This document shows, in pieces, positions 1-8,893 of a DNA stretch of 46,601 bases. Numbering within the stretch: position 1 is the stretch's first letter; each line of letters begins with the position of its first letter. A model generated the notes under the pieces. It saw only the letters and a program-made list of their open reading frames with translations, searched no databases and had not been told where the DNA came from. The DNA is taken from the NCBI GenBank assembly GCA_903863885.1, contig CAIPEB010000381.1, forward strand, positions 1 through 46,601. The letters run 5' to 3'. This stretch comes from an uncultured Planctomycetaceae bacterium (GTDB lineage: Bacteria > Planctomycetota > Planctomycetia > Pirellulales > Pirellulaceae). The position numbers and the translations under genes were made by a program.

Positions 1-1
1 A

Positions 2-745
2 GGGTCGATCGACTACAACATGACCGTCCCCGCCATGCTTGCCTACTACTGTCCCGCAGGGCTCCTCGGAGTCGGCATCACGGCGCTGATGGCCTCGTTC
101 ATGTCCGGCATGGCGGGAAACGTCACGGCCTTCAACACGGTCTGGACCTACGACCTGTACCAGAGCTACATCCGCCCCGGGCAGTCGGATACCCACTACC
201 TGCGAATGGGACACATCATCACGGTGGTGGGGATTCTGATCAGCGTGGCATGTGCCTATCTGGCGAGCTCGTTCAACAACATCATGGACATGCTGCAGTT
301 GGTCTTCGGATTCGTGAACGCGCCGCTGTTCGCCACGTTCCTGCTCGGGATGTTCTGGCGGCGCGCCACCGGGCACGGTGCGTTTTACGGACTGTTGGCC
401 GGCACGCTGGCCGCGGCCCTGCACCACGGACTAACGCTGCCTGAAGGCGCCTCGGCCGGCATCAAAGGCGGCTGGATGGTCGGAGGGCATGTCATTCACA
501 CCTATCCGGTGGATATGGCCCAGAATTTCTGGATGGCCATCTGGGCCTGGACCACGTGTTTCGTCGTGACGATTCTGGTGTCGCTGATGACGCGGCGGAA
601 CAAGACCGACGACGAATTGCGCGGATTAGTGTACTCGCTTACGCCCCGCATCAAAGAGGAAGGGGTGCCGTGGTACAAGCAGCCGGCACTGCTCGGCTGT
701 CTCGTGCTCGTCGCCGCGTTGGCGCTTAACGTGATTTTCTGGTGA
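2..745 (+). CDS. Sodium:solute symporter (SSS family), C-terminal part
   Basis: The reading frame is open from the left edge, so the start lies outside the window; about 247 residues remain. They hold at least five hydrophobic segments, a loop with MSGMAGNVTAFNT and then VWTYDLYQ, and FGFVNAPLFATFLLGMFWRR, which is the usual late part of SSS proteins. The protein would sit in the inner membrane and bring in a sugar or other organic solute with sodium. The C-terminal tail (RIKEEGVPWYKQ before the last helix) is typical of the long planctomycete members. The substrate cannot be read from the sequence. A small membrane protein gene follows 164 bases later on the same strand and is probably cotranscribed. 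Confidence 0.9.
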   Translation, partial: GSIDYNMTVPAMLAYYCPAGLLGVGITALMASFMSGMAGNVTAFNTVWTYDLYQSYIRPGQSDTHYLRMGHIITVVGILISVACAYLASSFNNIMDMLQLVFGFVNAPLFATFLLGMFWRRATGHGAFYGLLAGTLAAALHHGLTLPEGASAGIKGGWMVGGHVIHTYPVDMAQNFWMAIWAWTTCFVVTILVSLMTRRNKTDDELRGLVYSLTPRIKEEGVPWYKQPALLGCLVLVAALALNVIFW

Positions 746-909
746 GATTCACACGCTGTCGAAGCGCAGCGTCACTGGTGGTCCGAGTCGCGACGTTAGA
801 TTTGAAAGTCCAGCGTCTGACGGGAGTGAGTTGTCTTTTCGGTGCGGCAGTTTCGATTTGGCCCTGTGACGCTGCCGCCCGATGAACTGACGCTGCAGGA
901 GAGGGAGTC

Positions 910-1113
910 ATGCAACTCGATGTCCGCGTTCCGATCGGTGTGATGTTCGCCCTCATTGGGGCAATCCTCGTCGTTTACGGGTTGTTCACCTGGGGCGATG
1001 CGGAACTCTATCAACGCTCGCTGAAGATCAACGTCAACTTCTGGTGGGGCGGCTTCATGGCCCTTTTCGGTGTTGTCATGCTGTGGCTCGCCAAGCTCGG
1101 CCGCAAAGCCTGA
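910..1113 (+). CDS. Small two-helix membrane protein
   Basis: A 67-residue protein. A Shine-Dalgarno stretch (GGAGAGGGAG) lies just before the ATG, which supports the start. It has two hydrophobic segments, about residues 8-27 and 45-62, joined by a polar loop with GDAELYQRSL and NVNFWWGG. It ends in a basic tail (KLGRKA). It follows the SSS transporter and may be an accessory subunit of it. I recognise no named family, and function is inferred from position only. Confidence 0.75.
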   Translation: MQLDVRVPIGVMFALIGAILVVYGLFTWGDAELYQRSLKINVNFWWGGFMALFGVVMLWLAKLGRKA

Positions 1114-1307
1114 CTCTGCCTGCCGCGGATACTGCAGCGAACATCCAACGCGGCATGCGACTGCAATGCTGCGGTAAGTGGTTCGCGAGGGCCGCGTATT
1201 GATACGGGTTGCGTATCGCGGCGGCCGATTGCACTCAACGCGGCGGGGGTTGCAGCTGCCGAGTCGTCAACTCGCCTTATCCGGGCAATCGCGTGGAGGA
1301 TGTTCCG

Positions 1308-2564
1308 ATGCTCACACGACGATCGTTCCTTTCCGCCCTGGCCGGCACCTGCGCAACGGTTGCTCTGCGTGCCGCTGATGCGCCGCGAAAGCGGATCGCG
1401 CTGTTGGCCACCGAGGTGCGGCAGCATTCCCACGCTCAGCACTTCCTGGATCGGCACACGCTCGGATATACGTGGGGCGGAGCGTGGCAGGCACCGCGAA
1501 TCGACGTGGCATCGGTTTTTGTCGATCAATTCCCCGAGGGCGACCTGGCGCGAGAGCGAATCCGCAGGCACGGTCTGCGGCAGTTCCCCACCGTCGCCGA
1601 GGCCCTGACCCTGGGCGGGTCGCAGTTGGCGGTCGATGGAGTCGTGATCATCGGCGAACACGGCGACTACCCCGATAACGAGAAGGGCCAGAAACTCTAC
1701 CCGCGTTACAAGTGGTTCAAGGAAGCCGTGAAGGTGTTCGAGGCCAGCGGCCGGTCGGTGCCTGTGTTCAACGACAAGCACCTCTCGACTACCTGGCAGC
1801 AATGTGAGGAAATGGTCGCCGATTCCAGACGCCTTGATTTCCCTTTTCTTGCCGGCTCGTCACTCCCGGTGACGTGGCGTCTGCCGGCCATCGACATGCC
1901 GTTCAACGCACCGCTCGCGGAAAGTGTCTGCGTTGGCTACGGCGGCATCGACAGCTATGATTTTCACGCGCTGGAGACAGCCCAGTGCATGTCGGAACGG
2001 CGGCGCGGGGGCGAGACCGGCATCGCGAAAGTGCTTGCGCTGCGAGGCGAAAAGCTGTGGGAGGCAATCGCCGCTGCCGAGCGCGAGACGACAAGACGTC
2101 TGCTGGTCGCCGCGCTCTGCCGCAGCCACAACCTGCCCGTGCAGGGCGGATACCCGACCGATCCGGTGACGTTCGAGTGGGCCCGCCGCGTGTTACCCGA
2201 TACGGTGGGATACCTGATCGAGCACCGCGACGGATTTCGTACGTCGATGTTTCTTGCGGCCATCCGCGACTTTAACTATGCGGGCCTGCGCAGCGACACG
2301 GGCGAAATCGTCTCGTGCCAGATGTATCTGCCGATGCCGGGACAGAGCGCCACGACGGCGGATTTCTTCAATCCGCTGGCCCGCCACATTGAGACCATGG
2401 TCCTCGAGCGGCACGCTCCGTATCCGGTTGAACGCACGCTGCTGACTTCGGGAATGGTGATCGCCGGAGTTGATTCTCTGTATAAGGGTCAGACCGAGAT
2501 TCTCACCCCGGAAATGCAGGTCCGTTATCAGGGACCGGCCGAATCGCTGTTCATGCGCGGCTGA
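1308..2564 (+). CDS. Tat-exported protein of unknown function
   Basis: The protein has 418 residues. The ATG at 1308 is preceded by GGAGGA with a 7-base gap; the frame is open further upstream, but the Tat leader TRRSFLSALAGTCA begins right here, so this start is preferred. After the leader the mature protein begins near ALRAADAP. Conserved-looking stretches are VVIIGEHGDYPDNEKGQ, a long YPRYKWFKEAV helix, VPVFNDKHLS and FLAGSSLPVTWRLP. The fold looks like a periplasmic alpha/beta domain. No catalytic family can be named. It lies between a transporter and an MFS carrier, in a block devoted to carbohydrate use. Its last 37 bases overlap the convergent MFS gene. Confidence 0.8.
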   Translation: MLTRRSFLSALAGTCATVALRAADAPRKRIALLATEVRQHSHAQHFLDRHTLGYTWGGAWQAPRIDVASVFVDQFPEGDLARERIRRHGLRQFPTVAEALTLGGSQLAVDGVVIIGEHGDYPDNEKGQKLYPRYKWFKEAVKVFEASGRSVPVFNDKHLSTTWQQCEEMVADSRRLDFPFLAGSSLPVTWRLPAIDMPFNAPLAESVCVGYGGIDSYDFHALETAQCMSERRRGGETGIAKVLALRGEKLWEAIAAAERETTRRLLVAALCRSHNLPVQGGYPTDPVTFEWARRVLPDTVGYLIEHRDGFRTSMFLAAIRDFNYAGLRSDTGEIVSCQMYLPMPGQSATTADFFNPLARHIETMVLERHAPYPVERTLLTSGMVIAGVDSLYKGQTEILTPEMQVRYQGPAESLFMRG

Positions 2565-3895
2565 ACCGCGGCATCGTGCGAGCGTCCCCACAGCAGACAG
2601 AGTGCAAAGAAGGCCGCTATCGGCGCGAGCCCTGCCCAGAAGATGCCCTGCGAGTACGAGTGCGTCCGGTCCACGTGAATCCCTACCCGCTGCTGCATCT
2701 CGGCCGTGACCACCCAGGTCACGAAGCCGAACAGGCCGGTGAGCTTGCCCTGATGCCGCACCGACAGGTCCTGGGTCAGCGAGTAGTAGTTCGGAAACAG
2801 GCCGAGCGAACCGAATCCTACAAGCGTCAACAGCAGCAACAGCAGCGGCCCGCGCTGCAGACCCGCAGCCACGGTGCTTAAACTCGTCACCAGAGCACAG
2901 GCAAGAAAAATGGCCAGCCGCGAGGCATGAACCGGAACTCGCCGCGAGGCCAACAGCTTGACTGCCAACCCGGCGCTGATACACCCCAGGTCCGCGGACA
3001 GGTAATACGCCGAACAGAAGTAACGCACCGTGCCCGCGGAATACCCGTGGAACTCCTCAAGCATCTTGGGAAGCCAGGCGCGAAAGAAATGCCATGTCGC
3101 ATTGATCGCCACCACGACGATGCAGAGCGCGACGATGCGGCGAACGAGCAGCAGTGCGGACGCCGGATTTGCGACGGATGTGCCTGACATGAGTGAGGTG
3201 CGCCGCAGGGTCGGGGCCAATCTCACGCCGCGCAACAGCCACATCCAGGGCCCGACCCACAGGACTCCCACGGCTCCGATCACGACAAACGGAGATCGCC
3301 ACGAGCCGGGCTGGTCGTTCACCAGCAATTGCACGACCAGCGGCGTCAGAATCGCACCGACCGATGCGCCGCTCTGCAGAAGTCCGTTGCCGAACGGCCG
3401 ATCGCGATCCGCAAGCAACCGCTGCGTGGCAACCAGCGCGCAGGGCCACTGGCCCGATTCAAAAAAACCCAGCGCGGTGCGGCAGATGAGGAACCCCAGA
3501 TACGCGCGACTTGCAGGGCTGGACGGGTCGATGAAACCGGGAAAGACCGACTGAATCCAGGGGGCCAATCGATCGCCGATTACGTCTGCGTAACCGGTGG
3601 CCAGGCCGGCGCATGACCAGGAAGCAAGCACCAGAGGAAACAGCCACCGCACACTGACGCGGTCGGCCAGCCAGCCGCACAATAGACCGCCGACTGCGAA
3701 CGCGTAGGCAAATCCCTTCTCCAGAGTTCCGTACTGGGTGTTGGAAAGCCCCAGTTCGCGGCTGATCGGTACGATGGTCAGCGCGAGCGTCTGGCGGTCC
3801 ATGTAATTGAGCATCAGTGCCAGGAGCAGCAGGCCGCAGATCCACCACCGGCCGACGCCGACCTTGCCTGAGCAGTCAGGCTCAACACCACTCAT
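2528..3895 (-). CDS. MFS transporter, anion:cation symporter (hexuronate-like) type
   Basis: A 455-residue protein with about twelve hydrophobic segments. The first helix carries LNYMDRQTLALTI, which is typical of the ACS branch (hexuronate, phthalate, 4-hydroxyphenylacetate carriers). The loop after helix 2 has GWLADRVSVRW, the MFS motif A region. It is an inner-membrane carrier, probably for a sugar acid or a similar anion; the substrate is inferred from the family. It overlaps the end of the plus-strand Tat protein by 37 bases (convergent). It is divergent from the six-hairpin glycosidase-like gene at 4205, with which it may share a substrate pathway. Confidence 0.88.
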   Translation of the reverse strand: MSGVEPDCSGKVGVGRWWICGLLLLALMLNYMDRQTLALTIVPISRELGLSNTQYGTLEKGFAYAFAVGGLLCGWLADRVSVRWLFPLVLASWSCAGLATGYADVIGDRLAPWIQSVFPGFIDPSSPASRAYLGFLICRTALGFFESGQWPCALVATQRLLADRDRPFGNGLLQSGASVGAILTPLVVQLLVNDQPGSWRSPFVVIGAVGVLWVGPWMWLLRGVRLAPTLRRTSLMSGTSVANPASALLLVRRIVALCIVVVAINATWHFFRAWLPKMLEEFHGYSAGTVRYFCSAYYLSADLGCISAGLAVKLLASRRVPVHASRLAIFLACALVTSLSTVAAGLQRGPLLLLLLTLVGFGSLGLFPNYYSLTQDLSVRHQGKLTGLFGFVTWVVTAEMQQRVGIHVDRTHSYSQGIFWAGLAPIAAFFALCLLWGRSHDAAVQPRMNSDSAGP

Positions 3896-4204
3896 CGCCG
3901 AACGTTCCCATTACGGAGTTGCATGAAGGGGCTCCACCGCGCGGCAGGAAATCGCTGGAATAATGACGTATGCCGGACAGACTCCGCAGACAATTCCCGT
4001 ACGATCGTACCGCACGGCGTCTGCCGGAACCACCGCCGGCGCGGAAAGGCCGTGCAGGTTCTTCGCTGTGAGACAGTTGGAGCGGCCTGCATTCGATGCA
4101 GGTCCGCATTCGATGCAGGTAACGGCCGTGTTAGAATCGGGCATCTCGCGACGGGCGCCGCCTGCGTCGCGCAAGGAAAACCTGCTGTGATCCGGAGTGT
4201 CCTG
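3896..4204. promoter_or_regulatory. Divergent intergenic region with a small palindrome and direct repeat
   Basis: These 309 bases separate the MFS gene and the glycosidase-like gene, so they must hold both promoters, though no convincing -35/-10 pair stands out. At 4086-4102 there is a perfect inverted repeat, CCTGCAT, TCG, ATGCAGG. Its right part recurs: GCATTCGATGCAGGT occurs at 4089-4103 and again at 4106-4120, a 17-base period. A regulator binding site is a reasonable guess. No extra gene is supported here. Confidence 0.4.
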
Positions 4205-5410
4205 ATGAACCGCCAGTGCAATTATCTCGCGGCCTGCTGTGTGCTTTCCGCAAGCTTCTCGGCGGTGGGTGCCGAGGAGCCGCGGGATTTTTCGGAGACG
4301 CTCAGGCAGCGGCTGAGCGCTGAGGAGATCGGCTGGATGAAGGAGGCGACACGCCGGCAACTTGCAGGATGCCGCGTTCAGGCCACCGACGGAACATGGC
4401 TGTATACGCCCGATGGCGTAGGCAATTACCGCGCGCTTTGGACGCGGGACTTCGCGTACATGGTTGAGTACGCGGCGGACCTGCTGCCGCCCGAACACAT
4501 CAGGAAAGGGATTACATACCTGCTGCGCGGTCAGCGCAGCGACGGCTGCATGCCGGACCGCGTCAACGTGGATGGCCGGGGCGTGTATGCTCCCGGCAGC
4601 GAAGAGCATCCGCTGGCCGACCACGCTCTCGACAATGGCCCCTTCATGGCCAAACTCGTGTGCGCCTATGTCTTGGCAACCGGCGATCTGCAGTGTTTTC
4701 GCGACACTGAACCGGCACTTCGCAAGGGACTCGACTTCACTCGGCGCGACGAGACCGGACTGGTTTTCAACCCGCCCGAAGCCCCTCAATGTCCCTACGG
4801 ATTCACGGATACCGTGGCGAAAACGGGGCACGAGCTTTTCTGTTCGCTGCTCTACGCGGAGGCCTGTCGCCGGATGGAAGCCATCTGCCGCAAGGCCGGA
4901 TGCGGCGACCCCGACGAATACAAACGACGCGCCGAACGGATCGCTTCCAGCCTCAACATCCTCTGGGATGATTCGGTCGGTATGTTTCTGGCGGCGGACC
5001 GAGACTGTCGGCAAGCGGATGTCTGGGGCAGCGCGCTGGCCGTGCATCTCGGATTGGCCAGCGAAAACCAATCGAGCCGTGTGGCAAGCTATCTTGCCGC
5101 CAACTACGACGGCATCGTTCAGCGAGGCCAGATTCGGCATCTGCCCGCAAATCAGCACTGGCAGCGATTACTCGCTCCAGTCGCTCCCGGCACATATCAG
5201 AACGGCGCTTTCTGGGGCACGCCCATTCCCTGGGTTGCTCCCGTACTTGCGCGTCAGGACAAGGAGTTGGCGGTGAGGCTGGTGCGTGAAGCCATTGCGG
5301 ATTACCGCGAACGCGGAATCACGGAGTGCGTCAACGGCAGCTACCACAATGTGCCTGAGTACGTGGCCAGCGCGACCAACTTATATGGCCTGCTTCGCGA
5401 ACCTCGCTGA
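4205..5410 (+). CDS. Secreted six-hairpin glycosidase-like protein
   Basis: A 401-residue protein. The ATG at 4205 has GGAG 7 bases upstream and is followed directly by a signal peptide (hydrophobic to about residue 20, cleavage near AVGA/EEP); the in-frame extension upstream is not coding-like. The mature part has the alternating helices and aromatic loops of (alpha/alpha)6 glycosidases: YRALWTRDFAYMVEY, RSDGCMPDRVN, LDNGPFMAKLV, TGHELFCSLLYAEA and GAFWGTPIPWV. WTRDFAYM is characteristic of this clan. The GH family and substrate are not assigned. It would act in the periplasm on a saccharide and probably feeds the neighbouring carriers. Confidence 0.82.
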   Translation: MNRQCNYLAACCVLSASFSAVGAEEPRDFSETLRQRLSAEEIGWMKEATRRQLAGCRVQATDGTWLYTPDGVGNYRALWTRDFAYMVEYAADLLPPEHIRKGITYLLRGQRSDGCMPDRVNVDGRGVYAPGSEEHPLADHALDNGPFMAKLVCAYVLATGDLQCFRDTEPALRKGLDFTRRDETGLVFNPPEAPQCPYGFTDTVAKTGHELFCSLLYAEACRRMEAICRKAGCGDPDEYKRRAERIASSLNILWDDSVGMFLAADRDCRQADVWGSALAVHLGLASENQSSRVASYLAANYDGIVQRGQIRHLPANQHWQRLLAPVAPGTYQNGAFWGTPIPWVAPVLARQDKELAVRLVREAIADYRERGITECVNGSYHNVPEYVASATNLYGLLREPR

Positions 5411-5414
5411 GCGT

Positions 5415-5915
5415 TCACAAGGGCTGGTCTTCGTGGCGTTTCACGATGTACGAATCGATGACCTCGGACTTGCCTTCGGTGAACGAACCGGCGCGGGGTA
5501 CTCCCGCGCGTGACCGCAACCCCCGCACCAGCCAATACCGATAAAGCCTGCGCAGGGGCGGAAACAGCAGCGAAATGCCCACCAGATCGGTCAGCACACC
5601 GGGGGTCAGCAGCAGGACTCCGGCAGCGATCAGCATGCCCGCATCCCAGAGCGAGTCGGTGGGAACCTGGCCCGCCGAAAGGTCTTGGCGGATTCGGCTC
5701 CAGGTGCGGAGGCCCTGATGTTTGAGCAGCCAGGCCCCCGCGATTCCCGTCACGACGACGAACGCCAGGGCGACCTGCCAACTCGTGGCGTCGGCCAACA
5801 TGAGCAGCAGCGTCGTTTCGACGCAAGGCAGAACGATCAGCAAGAAGACGAGCAGGCGGAACACAGGCGCATCCCGGAATACCGTGCAGAGCGAGCTACC
5901 ATCACGCGTCTGCAT
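5415..5915 (-). CDS. fxsA: FxsA family membrane protein
   Basis: About 166 residues from the ATG at 5915; a TTG nine codons upstream is possible but no Shine-Dalgarno decides between them. The pattern is that of FxsA: an N-terminal helix ending in LPCVETTLLLMLAD, a second helix after WQVAL, GAWLLKHQGLRTW, a glycine-rich turn DAGMLIAAGVLLLTPGVLTDLVGI, then the charged cytoplasmic tail. E. coli FxsA suppresses F exclusion of phage T7; the cell's own use of the protein is unknown. The gene is 42 bases from the end of the TPR gene on the same strand and is probably cotranscribed with it. Confidence 0.88.
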   Translation of the reverse strand: MQTRDGSSLCTVFRDAPVFRLLVFLLIVLPCVETTLLLMLADATSWQVALAFVVVTGIAGAWLLKHQGLRTWSRIRQDLSAGQVPTDSLWDAGMLIAAGVLLLTPGVLTDLVGISLLFPPLRRLYRYWLVRGLRSRAGVPRAGSFTEGKSEVIDSYIVKRHEDQPL

Positions 5916-5957
5916 GATACGCGAGCGGCTCGCTGGAGGCAAAACCGGCTTTCCGGA

Positions 5958-7904
5958 TCAGTCGCGTTCCGGCTTCTCGCCGCTTTCCATCTTCGTCGCC
6001 AGAACCGACATTTTTCGAGATTCATCCAGCTTGCCGACCAGTTTGTACATCGCAGCCAGGTTGCTGTACGGGACGGCCAGCGCTTTTCGGTCGAGTTGCC
6101 CCGCGCCATGGGCTTCAAGCATGGAGTCCAGTCCCTCTTTGGTGAGCCGCATGGCTTCGTTGCGCGATCCGGCTCCCCAGTAGGAAACGCCCATGCTGAC
6201 GAGGCGTTCGCCGTGTTCGCCGCGGGGCCGGCCGGCAGCGGTCGGAGCCGTTCGCACCAGAAGAGGCAGAGCCCGTTCATACCAGCGAACCGCTTCGCGG
6301 TGATTGTCGTCGTGGACGGCGCAGGCCGAGCCGAGATAGAAAAAGAGACGTCCCATCCAGGCCTGCTGGCGCGGCGACAACTCCGAGGGAATGAAGACTT
6401 CGTCGCAGAGAGTCGCGGACCTGATCGCAAACTCCCGAGCCCGGTTCGAGTCTCCTTGAGCAAGCGCGACTCGCGCTCCGTCGAACAAGAGCTTGGCGAG
6501 ATCGCGGCGCACACTCCGCTTGAACAGGTCGTCCGTCGAGTTCGCCGCCAACCGTTCCCCAAGCGTGATCGCTTCGTCAACCCCCGGATCCTTCGGCACA
6601 TGGTCGACATTGGCGCTGGCCGCGATCGTTTCCCGCATTACCAGGAAGCGAAGATCCTCCTTGGCCCCGTCCTGCTTGATCATCGCATCGCAGATTTCCT
6701 TGGCGCCGCTCAACCACTTGTTCATCGCAGAAGGCTTGTCGCGCCAGTCTCCGGACGAAATGTCGCAGGCGATATCCAGATAGGTCCGCACGAGCAGCGA
6801 TCGTGCACGTCGCCGCGCGGAAACGCGCTCCTCCGCCGCAAACGGAGTAGCCAGCTGAACGGCACTCAGCCGCTGTTTCAGTGCCTGCGCATAATCCAGC
6901 TGGGGCGGCGATGCGAGCAACGTCGCCACTTCGTTATAGGCGCAAGCCTTCGCATAGCCGGGCGTCTCTTGTTCCTTGAAAAGCGGCTGGAGTTCGTCCG
7001 ATGCCTCGCGATTGCGCCCCAAATTGGCAAGCGCCGAAGCTCTCGTGAGCCGATAGAGGGGAGCCTCCGGATCGAGCTTGCGAGCGCGGTCAATCGAGGC
7101 CAGGGAGTCACTGTACATACCGGCCGCCAGCTGAATCTCCGCCTTTCTCCAGAGAGCGTCGCCGCACGTCGGGTCAAGTTTCACGGCGAAGTCGAGATCC
7201 TCAATCTGCTTCTCCCAGCACTGAGTCTCATCGAACTCTGCGCGGCTCAGAAACGACTCGGCCGAAATGGTCTCGAGCACGAGGTGGAGAACGGTCTCTG
7301 AATTCGCAGAGTTGTCGAATGTCAACATGACCCCGCGCTCCGGATAGACCACGCCGAGCGGCTCGCCCTTTTCACCGTGCAATTTCACCGGCGTGAATTC
7401 GCGCAGTCCCAGCTCGCTCTCGATATCGGCCAGCGGCGCGGGGTTCGGAAGGTTAACAACAATGCTGACAACCAAATCGTCCTGCAGCGTGAAATCAACC
7501 CGTGAGAATGGCCCGATCCGGTAGGTTCGGACGGTATCATCTCCTTCCTTCCGCTCGCCGGACGGTTTGCCATATGCGGATACCAGATCCTCTGCCGTGC
7601 TGACCCCGGGCGTGATCTTGTTGAAGCTCGACGCGCGCACGTCCTCCAGCTTCGGTGCGTAGCCCCGCGCCGCAGCCTCGTTCCTGCCGGGAGCTTTCGT
7701 CGCGGCGGGCGGAGCCGGTGCACGGTCTGCGACGGGATCCTTCAGCGGAACGGCCGACGGGATCGCCTCAAGCTGGCCAAAAGCCTCGCCGCCGAGCCAG
7801 ATGACAGACAATATCCAGATTGCGATGCAGGTCCGGAAACGCGTGACCGCACAAAACGATCGACATCGCCTCACGGATTGGAATTCTGCAAAACCTGCGC
7901 CCAT
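5958..7904 (-). CDS. Membrane-anchored or secreted TPR protein
   Basis: A 648-residue protein. The ATG at 7904 has AGGAGGG with a 7-base gap, clearly better than the longer frame. Residues about 20-45 are hydrophobic (signal or anchor) and are followed by a Pro/Ala-rich linker. Next is a domain with FNKITPGVSTAEDLVSAYGKP and RTYRIGPFSRVDFTLQDD, which resembles the SmpA/BamE-type small fold. The C-terminal two thirds are tetratricopeptide repeats (for example LWRKAEIQLAAGMYSDSLAS, then APLYRLTRASALANLGR). It probably scaffolds a periplasmic complex; the partner is unknown. fxsA follows on the same strand, and csrA lies divergently 720 bases away. Confidence 0.8.
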   Translation of the reverse strand: MGAGFAEFQSVRRCRSFCAVTRFRTCIAIWILSVIWLGGEAFGQLEAIPSAVPLKDPVADRAPAPPAATKAPGRNEAAARGYAPKLEDVRASSFNKITPGVSTAEDLVSAYGKPSGERKEGDDTVRTYRIGPFSRVDFTLQDDLVVSIVVNLPNPAPLADIESELGLREFTPVKLHGEKGEPLGVVYPERGVMLTFDNSANSETVLHLVLETISAESFLSRAEFDETQCWEKQIEDLDFAVKLDPTCGDALWRKAEIQLAAGMYSDSLASIDRARKLDPEAPLYRLTRASALANLGRNREASDELQPLFKEQETPGYAKACAYNEVATLLASPPQLDYAQALKQRLSAVQLATPFAAEERVSARRRARSLLVRTYLDIACDISSGDWRDKPSAMNKWLSGAKEICDAMIKQDGAKEDLRFLVMRETIAASANVDHVPKDPGVDEAITLGERLAANSTDDLFKRSVRRDLAKLLFDGARVALAQGDSNRAREFAIRSATLCDEVFIPSELSPRQQAWMGRLFFYLGSACAVHDDNHREAVRWYERALPLLVRTAPTAAGRPRGEHGERLVSMGVSYWGAGSRNEAMRLTKEGLDSMLEAHGAGQLDRKALAVPYSNLAAMYKLVGKLDESRKMSVLATKMESGEKPERD

Positions 7905-8627
7905 CCCATGACCCTCCTGATCACTGCCGGGCCTGGCATTCGATCGGCCGCCGCTTGGCACTTGCCCGACCCACCGTCAATTCCACGCAGGCCGCTCCAT
8001 GATCGCCCTGCGTCACAGCATACGTGCGGAAGACGCGAGCCGGACGGAAGAACTTACAGAACACGAAGATCTTACAGAGAACAAGGGGCGGTAGTTTAGT
8101 GAATTTCACCGCTGAGTCCAGATTAATCCACCACCAAACAGTTGACAAACGTATACGTGTACATACAATCACACCAACGAACGAGACGAACTTCAGGCCG
8201 GCTCTGCAACTCGGCAAATGAAACCACAATGTCTTTACAAAAAAGGACTTACATCCTTCATTGCCGACAATATCCCAGTACGCAAAACGCGGGGGAACCT
8301 ATGATCTGCAGATTTCCATCTCCGTCGGGATTCTCGATCGAGAAATCGCGTCCAAGAGAGGGACAGATCCGGCACATCCGGGAAGTAATTCCGAGCGTTT
8401 TGGCTCGGTACTTGCTACCAGACCGACACGCACTGCCAGAATTGCCTAACCCGTCGCGAGAAAGGTCGGCGACGAAACTGGTGGCGGCAAGCTGTCATTT
8501 GTGAATCTGACTAGCGATTTGGACGGAACACCCGCGTCGATGGAATTCGACCTGACAACTCGGCGGGTTCCCAATACTCAGGAATTTGGATACCCAGTGC
8601 TGTTCGGACATTCAAGGAGGTTGAGAG
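7905..8627. promoter_or_regulatory. Long divergent region upstream of csrA
   Basis: There are 723 bases between the TPR gene and csrA. Short open frames exist, but none has a ribosome binding site, codon bias or a recognisable protein, so I call no gene. A strong promoter-like pair at 8142-8169 (listed separately) would give csrA a leader of about 450 bases. CTTACAGA occurs twice near 8050-8080. The first part, 7905-8100, should hold the TPR gene promoter, but I cannot point to it. A small RNA or a structured leader is possible and unproven. Confidence 0.45.
8142..8169 (+). promoter_or_regulatory. Sigma-70-like promoter with a palindrome in its spacer
   Basis: TTGACA at 8142-8147 and TACAAT at 8164-8169 are 16 bases apart. 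This is close to the sigma-70 consensus, in a region otherwise poor in such signals. The spacer contains the perfect 10-base palindrome ACGTATACGT (8149-8158), a natural place for a repressor. The nearest gene downstream is csrA, about 450 bases away. Confidence 0.55.
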
Positions 8628-8834
8628 ATGTTGGTACTGTCAAGGAAGGAATCGGAAGAACTGGTGATCAGCGATCGGATCCGCATTCGCGTTCTGAGGA
8701 TTTCGGGAGGCACGATACGTTTGGGCATCGAAGCGCCCAAGGACGTTAGCGTGCGGCGAGCCGAATTGGCTGCGCGAGAAACCGCAGAATCGACAACGGT
8801 CGAAGAGGTCGTTGAACTTGCCGGGGTAATTTGA
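8628..8834 (+). CDS. csrA: CsrA, carbon storage regulator
   Basis: A 68-residue protein with the whole CsrA signature: MLVLSRKESEELVI at the N-terminus, then IRIRVLRISGGTIRLGIEAP and RAELAARE. L4 and R44-region residues form the RNA-binding surface in the family. CsrA dimers bind GGA motifs in mRNA leaders and block or stabilise translation. The start is certain: AAGGAGG at 8614-8620 lies 7 bases before the ATG. That GGA-containing ribosome site is also where CsrA usually represses itself. The antagonist gene fliW and flagellar genes are not nearby. It converges on the MnmE-like gene. Confidence 0.95.
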   Translation: MLVLSRKESEELVISDRIRIRVLRISGGTIRLGIEAPKDVSVRRAELAARETAESTTVEEVVELAGVI

Positions 8835-8893
8835 CTGCACTGCGGATCAAGGTTGGCAGCCAGACACAAGGCGGAACAGGCCGCAGGACGGAC

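Noticed and set aside
5685-7301. Long plus-strand open frame across fxsA and the TPR gene
   Set aside because: The minus strand encodes recognisable FxsA and TPR proteins. The plus-strand product is Arg/Pro-rich without motifs, as expected from GC-rich shadow frames.
8142-8504. Possible 120-residue protein before csrA
   Set aside because: It begins at a TTG overlapping the -35 box, has no ribosome site and shows no recognisable protein pattern.
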